The notes: generated from the letters alone by a model not told the origin. Numbered from the stretch's first letter, positions 5,735 through 14,319 are shown. The stretch is DNA of 20,307 nt from Roseburia sp. CAG:309 (GCA_000434115.1 FR894022.1:1-20307); one strand, 5' to 3'. Program-made: numbers and translations.

Positions 5735-6796
5735 ATTATAAAAGTTTCAGTTATCATACCGGTTTATAATGCAGAAAGTTTTCTCAGACCTTGTCTGAAT
5801 AGTGTTATTTCTCAGAACTACAAAGACAGCGAGATCATTTTGATCGAAAATGGTTCGGAAAACGGAAGCAGGACGATTTGTGAAGAATATGCGGAAAGAT
5901 TTGAAAATATCCGTATTATCACAGAAACGCAGAGAGGGGCCGCAATGGCAAGACAACGAGGTCTTGATGTTTGTAAGGGTGAAGCAGTAGTGTTTGTGGA
6001 TGCCGATGATGTTCTCCCAAGCCCGGATGTGTTCTCTAAAATGGCGGAATGTTTGGAGAACACGAAGGCAGATATTGTTTGTGGAGAATATTCCAGATTA
6101 TGGAAAGGAAAACTTCTTCCGGCAAAGTCTGTTAAAGCATTTTCAGATAATCCAAGAGAGAGTGAGGCGTTTTGGTTCTATGCTTTTTTCTCCTGTGGAA
6201 ATTTGTCCTATGTATGGGGAAAAATGTACCGAATTTCTTTCTTGAAAGAAAAGCAGATCCGGTTTTGCAAATACCGGTATAGCGAAGACAAATTGTTTAA
6301 TCTGACTTGTTATGCAAGAGAAGCATCCTATGCGTTTCTTTTTGAGCAGGTTTACATATACCGAAAGAATAATGCGTCGTTGTCATATCAGTACCGCAGT
6401 GATTCGGTGGAAAACTGGATCGGAATTGCTAGGGAGACGGAGGCAGTTTGGCGGGCAGAAGAAAAGAAAGAGCAGGAAAATTTGGTTGGGTATCTGATCG
6501 TATTTGCTGCGGCGTTTGATGCCATCATGAATGAACAGTATCCGGAAGGAAAATATGGCTCTGCCCGGAATCTTTTGCAGAGATATGGGGAAGATGAATA
6601 TTGTAGACCATGGTTTTGTAAAATGGCGGGAAGAAAACAGACGAAGGAGATTCCTTCGGTTCTGTGGCGATGTATGATCCGTGGATTTTCCTTTTGTATG
6701 AAGGTACGTTGGTATGGACTTCTTTCCTTTGGTATGAAGCTTATGGTTCGTCTGCATCTTACAGAAACTTTGTCAGATACCGGAAGGCGGGGATAA
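5735..6796 (+). CDS. GT2-family glycosyltransferase (GT-A fold), non-canonical start
   Basis: A family 2 glycosyltransferase of about 353 residues. The start region reads KVSVIIPVYNAESFLRPCL, the classic GT2 opening, and the nucleotide/metal-binding DxD equivalent is VDADD at residues 88-92. A second half follows with GNLSYVWGKMYRISFL and YRYSEDKLFN, typical of GT2 enzymes that build capsule or exopolysaccharide. There is no ATG, GTG or TTG at the expected place. ATT at 5735, 10 bases after AAGGAAG, would give a protein beginning at the normal family position. A TTG at 5675 is in frame but is itself the -35 box and would add 20 unrelated residues. The usual DDGSxDGS motif is altered to ENGSENGS, so sugar-nucleotide preference or activity may differ. 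It is the first gene of the operon; its stop lies 1 base before the PqqD-like gene. Confidence 0.85.
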   Translation: MIKVSVIIPVYNAESFLRPCLNSVISQNYKDSEIILIENGSENGSRTICEEYAERFENIRIITETQRGAAMARQRGLDVCKGEAVVFVDADDVLPSPDVFSKMAECLENTKADIVCGEYSRLWKGKLLPAKSVKAFSDNPRESEAFWFYAFFSCGNLSYVWGKMYRISFLKEKQIRFCKYRYSEDKLFNLTCYAREASYAFLFEQVYIYRKNNASLSYQYRSDSVENWIGIARETEAVWRAEEKKEQENLVGYLIVFAAAFDAIMNEQYPEGKYGSARNLLQRYGEDEYCRPWFCKMAGRKQTKEIPSVLWRCMIRGFSFCMKVRWYGLLSFGMKLMVRLHLTETLSDTGRRG

Positions 6797-6797
6797 T

Positions 6798-7052
6798 ATG
6801 AAACGATATCAGTTACGGTATGCGGCGGGAACGTACTGGCTGTCCGATACAAACCCGGAAGGAAGCGTGATTCCAAGGCCGCTTGAACTCAATGAAACAG
6901 CAACAGAAATATGGAAAATGCTGGAAGACGGAAAAAAAACGGAAGAAATTGCGGAGATTTTTTCAGAAGGAAACGAAGGACAGAAAAAAGAGATACAACA
7001 CGATATCGAGCAATTTATAGATCAGTTGAGACAAAATAATATTGATATCTGA
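6798..7052 (+). CDS. Stand-alone PqqD-family (RRE-like) protein
   Basis: An 84-residue soluble protein with the PqqD pattern: a small beta part (YQLRYAAGTYWLSD), then PRPLELNETATEIWKMLEDGKKTEEIAEIF and a helix DIEQFIDQLRQNNI. The 'LNETAxEIWxxLExGKxxxEIA' run is the family signature. In peptide-modification pathways this fold is the RiPP recognition element that binds a leader peptide and presents it to a modifying enzyme. Here no radical SAM enzyme, precursor peptide or protease is nearby, so that role is unlikely. Orphan PqqD-like proteins are also seen in polysaccharide loci, where function is not established. It sits 1 base after the GT2 gene and 22 bases before pelD, so it belongs to the same transcript. 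The ribosome binding site is AGGCGGGG, just before ATG 6798. Confidence 0.82.
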   Translation: MKRYQLRYAAGTYWLSDTNPEGSVIPRPLELNETATEIWKMLEDGKKTEEIAEIFSEGNEGQKKEIQHDIEQFIDQLRQNNIDI

Positions 7053-7074
7053 AACCCATCGTGGAGGTATTGTA

Positions 7075-9258
7075 ATGAATGTATTACTTATTGGAGGTCC
7101 CGGAAGTCTGACAAACCGTATGATTGTCAAACTGAAAAAAGAGGGACACCGCGTCAGCCTTCTGACCGGGGAATCCTATGCACGAAAAGGGTATGAAAAA
7201 GTATTTGAGACCTATTCATTTACATATGACAGTGACAGCCTTAAAGAAATATTTGAGAGCGTATGCCCGGACTGTATTTTATTTATGGGAGCATACGATA
7301 CGAATTTTAACTGGAATGAAAGCGAAAGAGAGGCAGGTCGCTTTATTTCTGCTGTCATGAATATTTTACTTTCGTATTCGGTACAAAAAAATACTAGGTT
7401 TTTTTTCCTTTCTTCGGATGAAGTGTTTGGACAGGGAAACAGCGAAGATATCAAGGAAGAGGATGCGGTGTGGGGAGACAGCGCGAAGACAACCGCATTG
7501 ATCCAGGCAGAAGAAATTTGCAGGGACTTTTCCGAAAACTGGGGAAAAGATGTTACCGTGCTGCGGCTTGATCATCTGTATCAGATTCCAAAAACTATTG
7601 CGGAAGCGATACAGAATCCTTGTGCGTCCTTGTGCATGAGTGCATTGAAAGCGAATTACATTTCAGCAGATAAAGAAAATATATATTCGCTTTTGTATGA
7701 AGATGATGCGGTGGAATTTATTTATGAAGTGATGGCAGCAAAACATAGGGAGTATTCATTCTACCATCTGTCTTCCGGGGATCCGGTCAGTGAGTGGCAG
7801 CTGGCGCAGGAAATCAAAGAGGTACTCGGAGGCCATATTACGGTTCTTGAAGTAAAGCGGGCAGACAGTAGACGGCGGGTTTTGTCAAATGAGAGGTTTT
7901 CGGAAGAATTTCCGTCGAAGATCCGGCATGAACGCGAAGAAGGGGTAAAGAAAATTGTAAAATATATGAAAAAGAACCGCGCGGTATTTGTTGATGAAAC
8001 CGAAGAGAAATTGTCGCTTGGAAAGCGGATGTTGCGGCAGTTTGGCTGGTTCTTGAAAGCGATATTTCCATTTTTAGAGAACATGGTATGTTTTATTCCG
8101 TTTTTTATGTTAAATAATCGTACTGTGGGGAGCCAGTATTTTTCAAGACTTGATTTTTATCTGTTTTATGTGCTCTTATTTGCTATCGTGCACGGACAGC
8201 ATCAGGCACTTTTTTCTGCTGTTCTTGCTGTATGCGGATATTTGTTCCGACAGATGTATACAAGAAGCGGTTTTGAGGTTATGCTTGATTATACAACCTA
8301 TGTTTGGATGGCACAGTTGTTTATTTTGGGACTTGTGGTAGGGTACATGCGTGATCAGATTCGAGATATCCGGCAGGAAAGTGCGGAGATACAGGAGAAT
8401 CTCAATCACCAGCTGGGAGATATAAAAGACATCAATAACAGTAATGTTCGTGTAAAGGACGTATTAGAACAGCAGGTGGTGGACCAGAAAGACAGCATCG
8501 GAAAGATTTACAGCATTACGTCTTCGCTGGAGAGATACATGCCGGAAGAAGTATTGTTCCATGCGGTAGAAATTGTAAGGGATCTGCTGAATTGCCCGGA
8601 TGTAGCCATTTATACCGTCCATCATTCCGGGTATGCACGTATGTTTTCGGCGACTTCAGAGCAGGCGAGAAAACTGGGAAATTCGATTCTTTATCAGGAT
8701 ATGACGGATATGTATGAGGCGTTAAAAGAGCAACGGGTGTATATTAACCGAAATCTCGATGCGTCTTATCCGCTTATGGCAAATGCCATCTACGATAATG
8801 AGGAAATACAGATGATCCTTATGCTTTGGGGGCTTCCGTGGGAACGTATGACGTTAGGTGAGGCGAACCGTCTTGTTGTGGTAAGTTATCTGATCCAGAA
8901 TGCCGTACTGCGTGCAAACCGGTATCTGGCTGCACTGGAAGAACGCCGGTATCTGGCAGATACGAAGATTTTGGAGGCCGAGGCATTTACGTCTCTTGTA
9001 CAGGCCTATTATAATGCCAAGAAAAAGAATCTTACGGAATGTACGCTGCTGCGGATTGAATGTGATTCGGCAACATTTAAGCGTAGTGAAGAAATTCTTT
9101 TGGATAATCTGCGTCAGACGGATTATCTGGGGACGATGGACGACGGAAAATTGTATGTGCTTTTGTCAAATACGGTAAAAACAGAAGCACAGATCGTAGT
9201 GAACCGTTTTATGAAAGCGGGATTCAACAGTCGTATCATTGACCGGATCGCGAGGTGA
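7075..9258 (+). CDS. pelD: PelD: SDR-fused membrane c-di-GMP receptor for Pel polysaccharide synthesis
   Basis: A 727-residue fusion. Residues 1-300 form an extended SDR (epimerase-like) Rossmann domain with the nucleotide loop GGPGSLTN (7-14) and the strand FLSSDEVFGQ (111-120), but the catalytic YxxxK is missing: the corresponding helix reads DSAKTTALIQAEEICRDF. About four membrane segments follow (325-345, 359-373, 376-392, 407-424), then a coiled coil (425-480), a GAF domain (about 485-620) and a degenerate GGDEF domain (625-727). There the I-site RQTD (680-683) is kept while the catalytic GGDEF position, five residues later, reads DDGKL. This matches PelD of Pseudomonas, an inner-membrane c-di-GMP receptor that activates polymer synthesis; R720 is a possible second ligand residue. 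An upstream TTG at 7042 is in frame, but GGAGG (7063-7067) points to ATG 7075. It neighbours PelE by 4 bases. Confidence 0.92.
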   Translation: MNVLLIGGPGSLTNRMIVKLKKEGHRVSLLTGESYARKGYEKVFETYSFTYDSDSLKEIFESVCPDCILFMGAYDTNFNWNESEREAGRFISAVMNILLSYSVQKNTRFFFLSSDEVFGQGNSEDIKEEDAVWGDSAKTTALIQAEEICRDFSENWGKDVTVLRLDHLYQIPKTIAEAIQNPCASLCMSALKANYISADKENIYSLLYEDDAVEFIYEVMAAKHREYSFYHLSSGDPVSEWQLAQEIKEVLGGHITVLEVKRADSRRRVLSNERFSEEFPSKIRHEREEGVKKIVKYMKKNRAVFVDETEEKLSLGKRMLRQFGWFLKAIFPFLENMVCFIPFFMLNNRTVGSQYFSRLDFYLFYVLLFAIVHGQHQALFSAVLAVCGYLFRQMYTRSGFEVMLDYTTYVWMAQLFILGLVVGYMRDQIRDIRQESAEIQENLNHQLGDIKDINNSNVRVKDVLEQQVVDQKDSIGKIYSITSSLERYMPEEVLFHAVEIVRDLLNCPDVAIYTVHHSGYARMFSATSEQARKLGNSILYQDMTDMYEALKEQRVYINRNLDASYPLMANAIYDNEEIQMILMLWGLPWERMTLGEANRLVVVSYLIQNAVLRANRYLAALEERRYLADTKILEAEAFTSLVQAYYNAKKKNLTECTLLRIECDSATFKRSEEILLDNLRQTDYLGTMDDGKLYVLLSNTVKTEAQIVVNRFMKAGFNSRIIDRIAR

Positions 9259-9262
9259 TGGG

Positions 9263-10162
9263 ATGAAGGGATTGCTTATTTTATTTTTTCTTAACTTTGT
9301 GATTGCGGTGTTTTATGCAATCTGGCAGAAAACAAAGAAAAATGTGAATAATATTGAAATTATGGCGAAGACAATGGTACTTATTCTCTGCCCGGGAGCA
9401 GGCATTTTATTTTTGCTGACGGCATACGTGATCTTTCGTTATATAATAAAACGAGATGTGGATCTCGAGGATGTTGTATTTCGAAAAGATCGTGTAAAGA
9501 CCTTTTTGCGCGCGGATGAAGAGCGCGGAAGGACGATGGTTCCGATGGAAGAGGCATTGGTTATCACAGATAAGACAAATCTACGAAATCTCATGCTCAA
9601 TGTCGTGCGGGCCGATACGAGAAACTCCCTTGCGTCGATTGCCAAAGCACTTGACAGTGAAGATTCGGAGACATCACATTATGCGGCGTCGGTTCTGCAG
9701 GACGAGCTCAATGGATTCCGTGCGATGGTGCAAAATGTCTACAATGAGATTTTGGAAGATAAGGAAGACCAGCTTGTGCATGTACGGCTGCTGATCGAAT
9801 ATATGAATTCGGTGCTGAGTCAGCGGGTGTTTACGGATATGGAGCAGAAAGATATGGTGCTCCGGATGGCATCTGTGTGCCAGATTTTATATGATAAAGA
9901 ACCGGATAAAATGTCCGGAGAGTATTTTGAAGACATTTCGCTGCGGCTTTTGGAGATCAAAGATTACCAGCGGTGCCGGGTGTGGTGTGAACGTGCCGTG
10001 AAATATTTTCCAAAGCGGCTGTCGACGTACACCTGTCAATTGAAACTGTATTTTTCGTGTGGAGACAGAGAAGCCTTTTTTCAGGTGCTTGAGCAATTAA
10101 AGCAGTCCGATGTGGTGATCGATAATGAAACATTGGAACTGATCCGCGTATTTCAGTCATAA
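9263..10162 (+). CDS. pelE: PelE-like membrane protein with helical-repeat cytoplasmic domain
   Basis: A 299-residue protein with two N-terminal membrane segments (about residues 1-19 and 34-56) followed by a soluble, fully helical domain. The C-terminal half (about 190-295) reads like TPR-type repeats, with YQRCRVWCERAVKYFPKRLSTYTCQLKLYF as the clearest one. The middle contains LMLNVVRADTRNSLASIAKALDSEDSETSHYAASVL, a conserved-looking HEAT-like helix pair. Two membrane helices plus TPR repeats is the architecture of PelE, which associates with PelD and is needed for Pel synthesis. The identification rests on architecture and on its place directly after pelD. The start ATG 9263 has AGGTGAT just upstream; an earlier in-frame TTG... 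start at 9239 lies inside pelD and lacks a good site. Pseudomonas PelE is about 330 residues, so the size fits. Confidence 0.82.
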   Translation: MKGLLILFFLNFVIAVFYAIWQKTKKNVNNIEIMAKTMVLILCPGAGILFLLTAYVIFRYIIKRDVDLEDVVFRKDRVKTFLRADEERGRTMVPMEEALVITDKTNLRNLMLNVVRADTRNSLASIAKALDSEDSETSHYAASVLQDELNGFRAMVQNVYNEILEDKEDQLVHVRLLIEYMNSVLSQRVFTDMEQKDMVLRMASVCQILYDKEPDKMSGEYFEDISLRLLEIKDYQRCRVWCERAVKYFPKRLSTYTCQLKLYFSCGDREAFFQVLEQLKQSDVVIDNETLELIRVFQS

Positions 10163-10174
10163 GGAAGTAATGAT

Positions 10175-12499
10175 ATGTCGATGAAAGTATTTATGATCAT
10201 AAAATTCATAGAGATTTTTTGTGCGTATCTCGGAATGACAACTGTCCTTCCTCTTTTTGTGATGCGTACACGACTGAAAAAACAGCGGATGACGGAAAAA
10301 CTGCTGATGAGTTTTCTCGTCGGAAATTTTTATTTGATGAATCTTGTTTTTCTGCTCCAGCTTCTGCATATTTCAAACCGATGGACACTTTTACTTGGGA
10401 CCATAATTCCGGCGCTTGCTGTCTGGATCCGCCTGAATCACGTTCACGTTTTGGAAAAAACAGGAAATGCATGGGAAACACTTCGGAAACTTGCCACCGG
10501 TCATGTCAGCGGCAAACGGGTCGTGTACCAGCTGGGAAAACGGATCTTTAAACGGATTCAATGGCTGATGCGCTATCTTGGAAAGGCATTTTTGAAACAT
10601 CCGCTCGAATGGCTGCTCGTGTTAGGGGTTATGTGTGTGGCGGCGTGGTTTTACGGCGTGGGAAAACTGGAATTATATGGATATACTGCCTCTGATACGC
10701 CGGTCCATTTATACTGGATCAATGGAATGGAAGAAAACAATATTTTTATCGATGGTGTGTATCCGTTTGGTTACCATTGTATTATTTATTATCTGCATGC
10801 GGTGTTTCAAATCGACAGTTATGTGTTGATGTGCCTTTTTTCGCTAGTACAGACAATTGCGATCCATCTTGTGCTGCTCGCTTTTTTACGGCTTTGCTGC
10901 AAAAGCCGCTATGTTTCTTATGCAGTAGTGTTGGTATATATACTGGGAAACTTTTTGCAGCCATCGACGTATCTACGGTTTTTTGCCGTTCTTCCACAGG
11001 AATATGGGATGCTTTTTATTCTGCCGTCAGCATATTTTGCCTTTCGCTTTTTTGCGGCAAGAAAACGGGAAATACAGGGAAAAAAGACAAGATTATCGTC
11101 GGCATGGTGTCTGACATTTTTTGCCATGAGTTTTGGCATGACACTTGCTGTCCATTTTTATGATACGATGATCGCCGGATTGTTCTGCGTGGGAATCGCG
11201 CTGGGGTATATTGGCTGGTTTGTGCGTGGAAAATATTTCTGGCGCGTCGTGCTTGCCTGCTTTCTTGGTGTGTTTTCGGCGGTTCTTCCGATGGCAGCAG
11301 CCTTTATTTCGGGAACCCCTCTTCAGGGAAGTCTTGGCTGGGGAATGAGTGTCATTCAGGGAGACAGTGCACAAAATGCTGAGAATACCGATGGCGGAGC
11401 CGTACAGCAAATTTCCGGCAATGCGACAGTGTATTATTATGACAGCGATGGAAACCTTTTGCAGGAAAATACAGTGGATACGGAAGAAGCATTGGAAAAG
11501 ACCAGACATCTGGATGTACCGTTGACACAGAAACTTCTTCGTGTATGGAATAAACTGACAATGACAATAAAAGATGCGGTTTTAAATGAGGCACAGGCAT
11601 GGTATGTGATGGTGGTGGTCGGTGCATTTGTGCTGCTTTTTGTGTTTGGCTTCTTATTTTTCCTGCTGAAAAAACGCCAATACGGCGCGATGCTTATGTC
11701 CATGGGGTGGTTTATGGTGCTTTTGTGGATCTTGCAGACGGCGAAAGAATTAGGAATACCGGAACTGATGGATGGAAGCCGGTGCCGAATCTATTTTGCT
11801 TATATGCTGCCGGTCGTTTTTGGTTTTGTATCGGATGCAGCTATCCGACTTATCGTATTTCCGAGATCCTGGCGGGTGGTAAGAGATCTGATTTCGTTTG
11901 CATGCATCGGAGCGATCGTTCTCCTTTTATGGGACGGAAATCACCGCAAGCCGCTTGTGGAAAATACAGCACTTGTCACGAATGAAGCCCTTGCCTGCCT
12001 GACCAGTATTATCAAGGAAGAGGAAGACAATACGTGGACCATTGTCTCTGCCAATGACGAGACACAGATGGGGCTGTATCATGGATATCATTATGAATTG
12101 ATCTCCTTTTTGCGGGAGATGGAATATAAAAATGCTAAACCTGGAGAAGAGTTAAATATTAAAATTCCGACGGATAGTGTTTATGTTTTTGTAGAAAAGG
12201 TGCCGCTTGATTATACCGAACATTATGAAAGAAGCGGTCAGTCTATCTCAGTGGAAGGGGCAGAAAAGGAACTGCCAAATGTCGGCGGAATCGCGATGTA
12301 TAAAGGAGAATACCGCTGGATTTTAATGTCGCGTTTGTATTATTGGGCGAAAGAATTTGAACGACTGTATCCGACAAATGTAAGTGTATATTGCGAAACC
12401 GAGGATTTTGTATGCTATAAGATCAAGCAGAATCCGTATCGCCTGTTTAATTTTGCTATTGATTATCGCTACAATTTAGAGGAGACAGGGGGTGAATGA
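10175..12499 (+). CDS. Large polytopic membrane protein with GT-C-like motifs
   Basis: A 774-residue integral membrane protein with about 11-13 hydrophobic segments. Three lie at the N-terminus (about 8-28, 44-63, 69-88), a second group spans about 145-375, a hydrophilic loop of about 100 residues (378-475) carries SGNATVYYYDSDGN, more segments follow (484-590), and a soluble tail of about 170 residues ends the protein. After the fourth segment the first predicted outside loop reads TASDTPVHLYW (D174, H178, W181) and then YPFGYHCIIYYLHAVF (196-211). An acidic residue with a following His in the first outer loop, plus a 'YPxxxH' helix start, is the pattern of GT-C glycosyltransferases that use lipid-phosphate sugars. 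I cannot name a family with certainty (DUF6541/YfhO-like is possible). It sits between pelE and pelF, where the P. aeruginosa pel operon has no gene. ATG 10175 follows AAGGAAG. Confidence 0.72.
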   Translation: MSMKVFMIIKFIEIFCAYLGMTTVLPLFVMRTRLKKQRMTEKLLMSFLVGNFYLMNLVFLLQLLHISNRWTLLLGTIIPALAVWIRLNHVHVLEKTGNAWETLRKLATGHVSGKRVVYQLGKRIFKRIQWLMRYLGKAFLKHPLEWLLVLGVMCVAAWFYGVGKLELYGYTASDTPVHLYWINGMEENNIFIDGVYPFGYHCIIYYLHAVFQIDSYVLMCLFSLVQTIAIHLVLLAFLRLCCKSRYVSYAVVLVYILGNFLQPSTYLRFFAVLPQEYGMLFILPSAYFAFRFFAARKREIQGKKTRLSSAWCLTFFAMSFGMTLAVHFYDTMIAGLFCVGIALGYIGWFVRGKYFWRVVLACFLGVFSAVLPMAAAFISGTPLQGSLGWGMSVIQGDSAQNAENTDGGAVQQISGNATVYYYDSDGNLLQENTVDTEEALEKTRHLDVPLTQKLLRVWNKLTMTIKDAVLNEAQAWYVMVVVGAFVLLFVFGFLFFLLKKRQYGAMLMSMGWFMVLLWILQTAKELGIPELMDGSRCRIYFAYMLPVVFGFVSDAAIRLIVFPRSWRVVRDLISFACIGAIVLLLWDGNHRKPLVENTALVTNEALACLTSIIKEEEDNTWTIVSANDETQMGLYHGYHYELISFLREMEYKNAKPGEELNIKIPTDSVYVFVEKVPLDYTEHYERSGQSISVEGAEKELPNVGGIAMYKGEYRWILMSRLYYWAKEFERLYPTNVSVYCETEDFVCYKIKQNPYRLFNFAIDYRYNLEETGGE

Positions 12500-12500
12500 T

Positions 12501-14300
12501 ATGATTTCCAAACGTAGATTTTTTATATTGATCATGATGATGTTTGTTCTGCTGTTTATGTTTCAGTTTACGCAGGTGGTGAAAGAAAATGGTAATACAT
12601 ATGATACCAATTTGTATTTGCAAAAAAAAGAAAATATTAAGATGAGTGAATGTCAGAAGCGCCAAAAAACGGTTTTGTTTATCGGAAAAAAAGAGGGAAA
12701 ATATGGAAAAGTTGCGGCGCAGTGGTGTGAGTATACCAAGCGCCGGCTGGTAACGTTTGGGTCTCTTAGTGAGTGCCCGGAAGAGACGGCAAAGCAGAGT
12801 GAGATCATTCTGATTCAAAAAGAGGCCGTGGCTTCGGATGCAGATCTTGATCAGGTACTTTCGTATACCAATCAGGGAATCTCTTTTGTATTCTGCAATC
12901 TGCCCGATGTACACACGATCGCGATGAGCAGCCGCTGGAGGAAAGTGCTTGGAATTCGGCAGATCAGGCAGGAAGCTGTGGAGCTGACCGGCGTGAACCT
13001 ATTTGATGGATTTCTGCTCGGCGGACAGGCGATTTATCAGCCGGCAGATGACAAAGAGAAAGAAGAACGGCAGGATCTTCCTGATCATATGCCGTGGTAT
13101 CTGCTGGAATCCGGCTGCAAAACGTATATGGTCGGTATGCTTGCCGATGAGTCGGTAAAAAATGAGCAGCTGCCGGCAATACTCTGGCGGGCAACGGTCG
13201 GAGATGCAAAAGTGTTTGCCGTGAACGGCGATTATATGGAAGATTGCACCGGAATCGGATTTTTAGATGCAATGATGACGGAACTGCATCGGTATGAAAT
13301 TTATCCGGTCATAAATGCCCAGAATATGTCATTTGCTAATTTTTCCGGATTTGCCAGTGAAAATAAAGCTCAAATGAAAAAGTTATACAGCCGTGAGTCG
13401 CTTGCGGTATTTCGCGATATTATTTGGCCGGGACTTTGTGCAGATCAGGAACAGTCCGGGGCAAAACTGACCTGTTTCTTTTCCCCGCAGATGGATTATA
13501 GTGACGGCAATCTGCCGGATCCGCAGCAATTAATCTTTTACTTGAAAGAACTGCGTGAAAAATCGGCAGAAGCAGCAATTTCACTGGATAATTTTGGAAT
13601 TATTGATCCATTGGAGAAAGCAAAGAAAGATGCCTTGCTTATGAAACAGGCAGACAGCCGGTATCAGTATGGGGCAGCCTATGTGACAAAGGCGCAGAAA
13701 GAAGCTTATGAAAAAGTGCTTACCCAGGCTCCGTTTTCCACGGTAACGACACTTGTTGGGGATTTTCTGGAAGATGCTGTCGTGGCAAAGGAAGGCGGCA
13801 CGATGACACTGCAGTCGATCACAAGCGATGGAATCTCGCACACATACAGGGAAGATATTCGGATGAAAAGTCTCCAGACATCGCTTGCGTATTCGAATAT
13901 TGTGTTTGATCTAAAACAGATTTTATGGCCGCAGAAAAAAGAGGATCGCTGGGAAGTATTGTATGAAAAATTTGCAAGTAACACAAATACATATTGGAAA
14001 GCCTTTGATAGTTTTAAAAAGACGACGGTATCTGAGGCAGACCGGAAAATTCGAAACTTTTTGGCGATGGACTATAGTGACTCCTTTGAAGGGAATACGA
14101 TTCGGTTAAATCTTTTTGGTGCATTCACCGGAGAGACGACGTGGTTTATCCTGCGGACACATGGGGAAGAGCCGGAAGTCGTGGAAGGCGCATCGATTGT
14201 TAATATAGAAGAGGATGCGTATTTGATCGCAGCAAACCAGCAGGAAGTTACGTTGAAATTGAAAAATAAAAATGAACTATATTATTCGCTTTCGGACTGA
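12501..14300 (+). CDS. Surface-anchored DUF2194/PelA-like protein without visible deacetylase metal ligands
   Basis: A 599-residue protein with one N-terminal membrane anchor (about residues 6-24) and the rest predicted outside the cell. Residues about 55-260 form an alpha/beta domain (TVLFIGKKEGKYGK, SEIILIQKEAV, GISFVFCNLPDV) ending in AKVFAVNGDYMEDCTGIGFLDA, like the flavodoxin/amidotransferase-like part of DUF2194 or PelA proteins. From about 268 it continues with YPVINAQNMSFANFSGF and SLAVFRDIIWPG, which lines up in style with the polysaccharide-deacetylase part of PelA, where I recall a DGDGF-type metal site. Here no such acidic cluster or HxxxH is visible. The C-terminus (535-590) looks like a beta-sandwich (TTWFILRTHG). 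It takes the position of the pelA deacetylase in Gram-positive pel operons. SD AGGGGGTGA (12487-12495) selects ATG 12501 over GTG 12492, which lies within it. Confidence 0.65.
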   Translation: MISKRRFFILIMMMFVLLFMFQFTQVVKENGNTYDTNLYLQKKENIKMSECQKRQKTVLFIGKKEGKYGKVAAQWCEYTKRRLVTFGSLSECPEETAKQSEIILIQKEAVASDADLDQVLSYTNQGISFVFCNLPDVHTIAMSSRWRKVLGIRQIRQEAVELTGVNLFDGFLLGGQAIYQPADDKEKEERQDLPDHMPWYLLESGCKTYMVGMLADESVKNEQLPAILWRATVGDAKVFAVNGDYMEDCTGIGFLDAMMTELHRYEIYPVINAQNMSFANFSGFASENKAQMKKLYSRESLAVFRDIIWPGLCADQEQSGAKLTCFFSPQMDYSDGNLPDPQQLIFYLKELREKSAEAAISLDNFGIIDPLEKAKKDALLMKQADSRYQYGAAYVTKAQKEAYEKVLTQAPFSTVTTLVGDFLEDAVVAKEGGTMTLQSITSDGISHTYREDIRMKSLQTSLAYSNIVFDLKQILWPQKKEDRWEVLYEKFASNTNTYWKAFDSFKKTTVSEADRKIRNFLAMDYSDSFEGNTIRLNLFGAFTGETTWFILRTHGEEPEVVEGASIVNIEEDAYLIAANQQEVTLKLKNKNELYYSLSD

Positions 14301-14319
14301 GAGCAGAAAGGAGAGCCGA

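Noticed and set aside
6798..7052. PqqD-like gene as part of a RiPP or PQQ pathway
   Set aside because: No radical SAM enzyme, precursor peptide or maturation protease within the window; all neighbours are polysaccharide genes.
12492..12500. GTG 12492 as start of the DUF2194/PelA-like gene
   Set aside because: It lies inside the strong Shine-Dalgarno AGGGGGTGA that serves ATG 12501.
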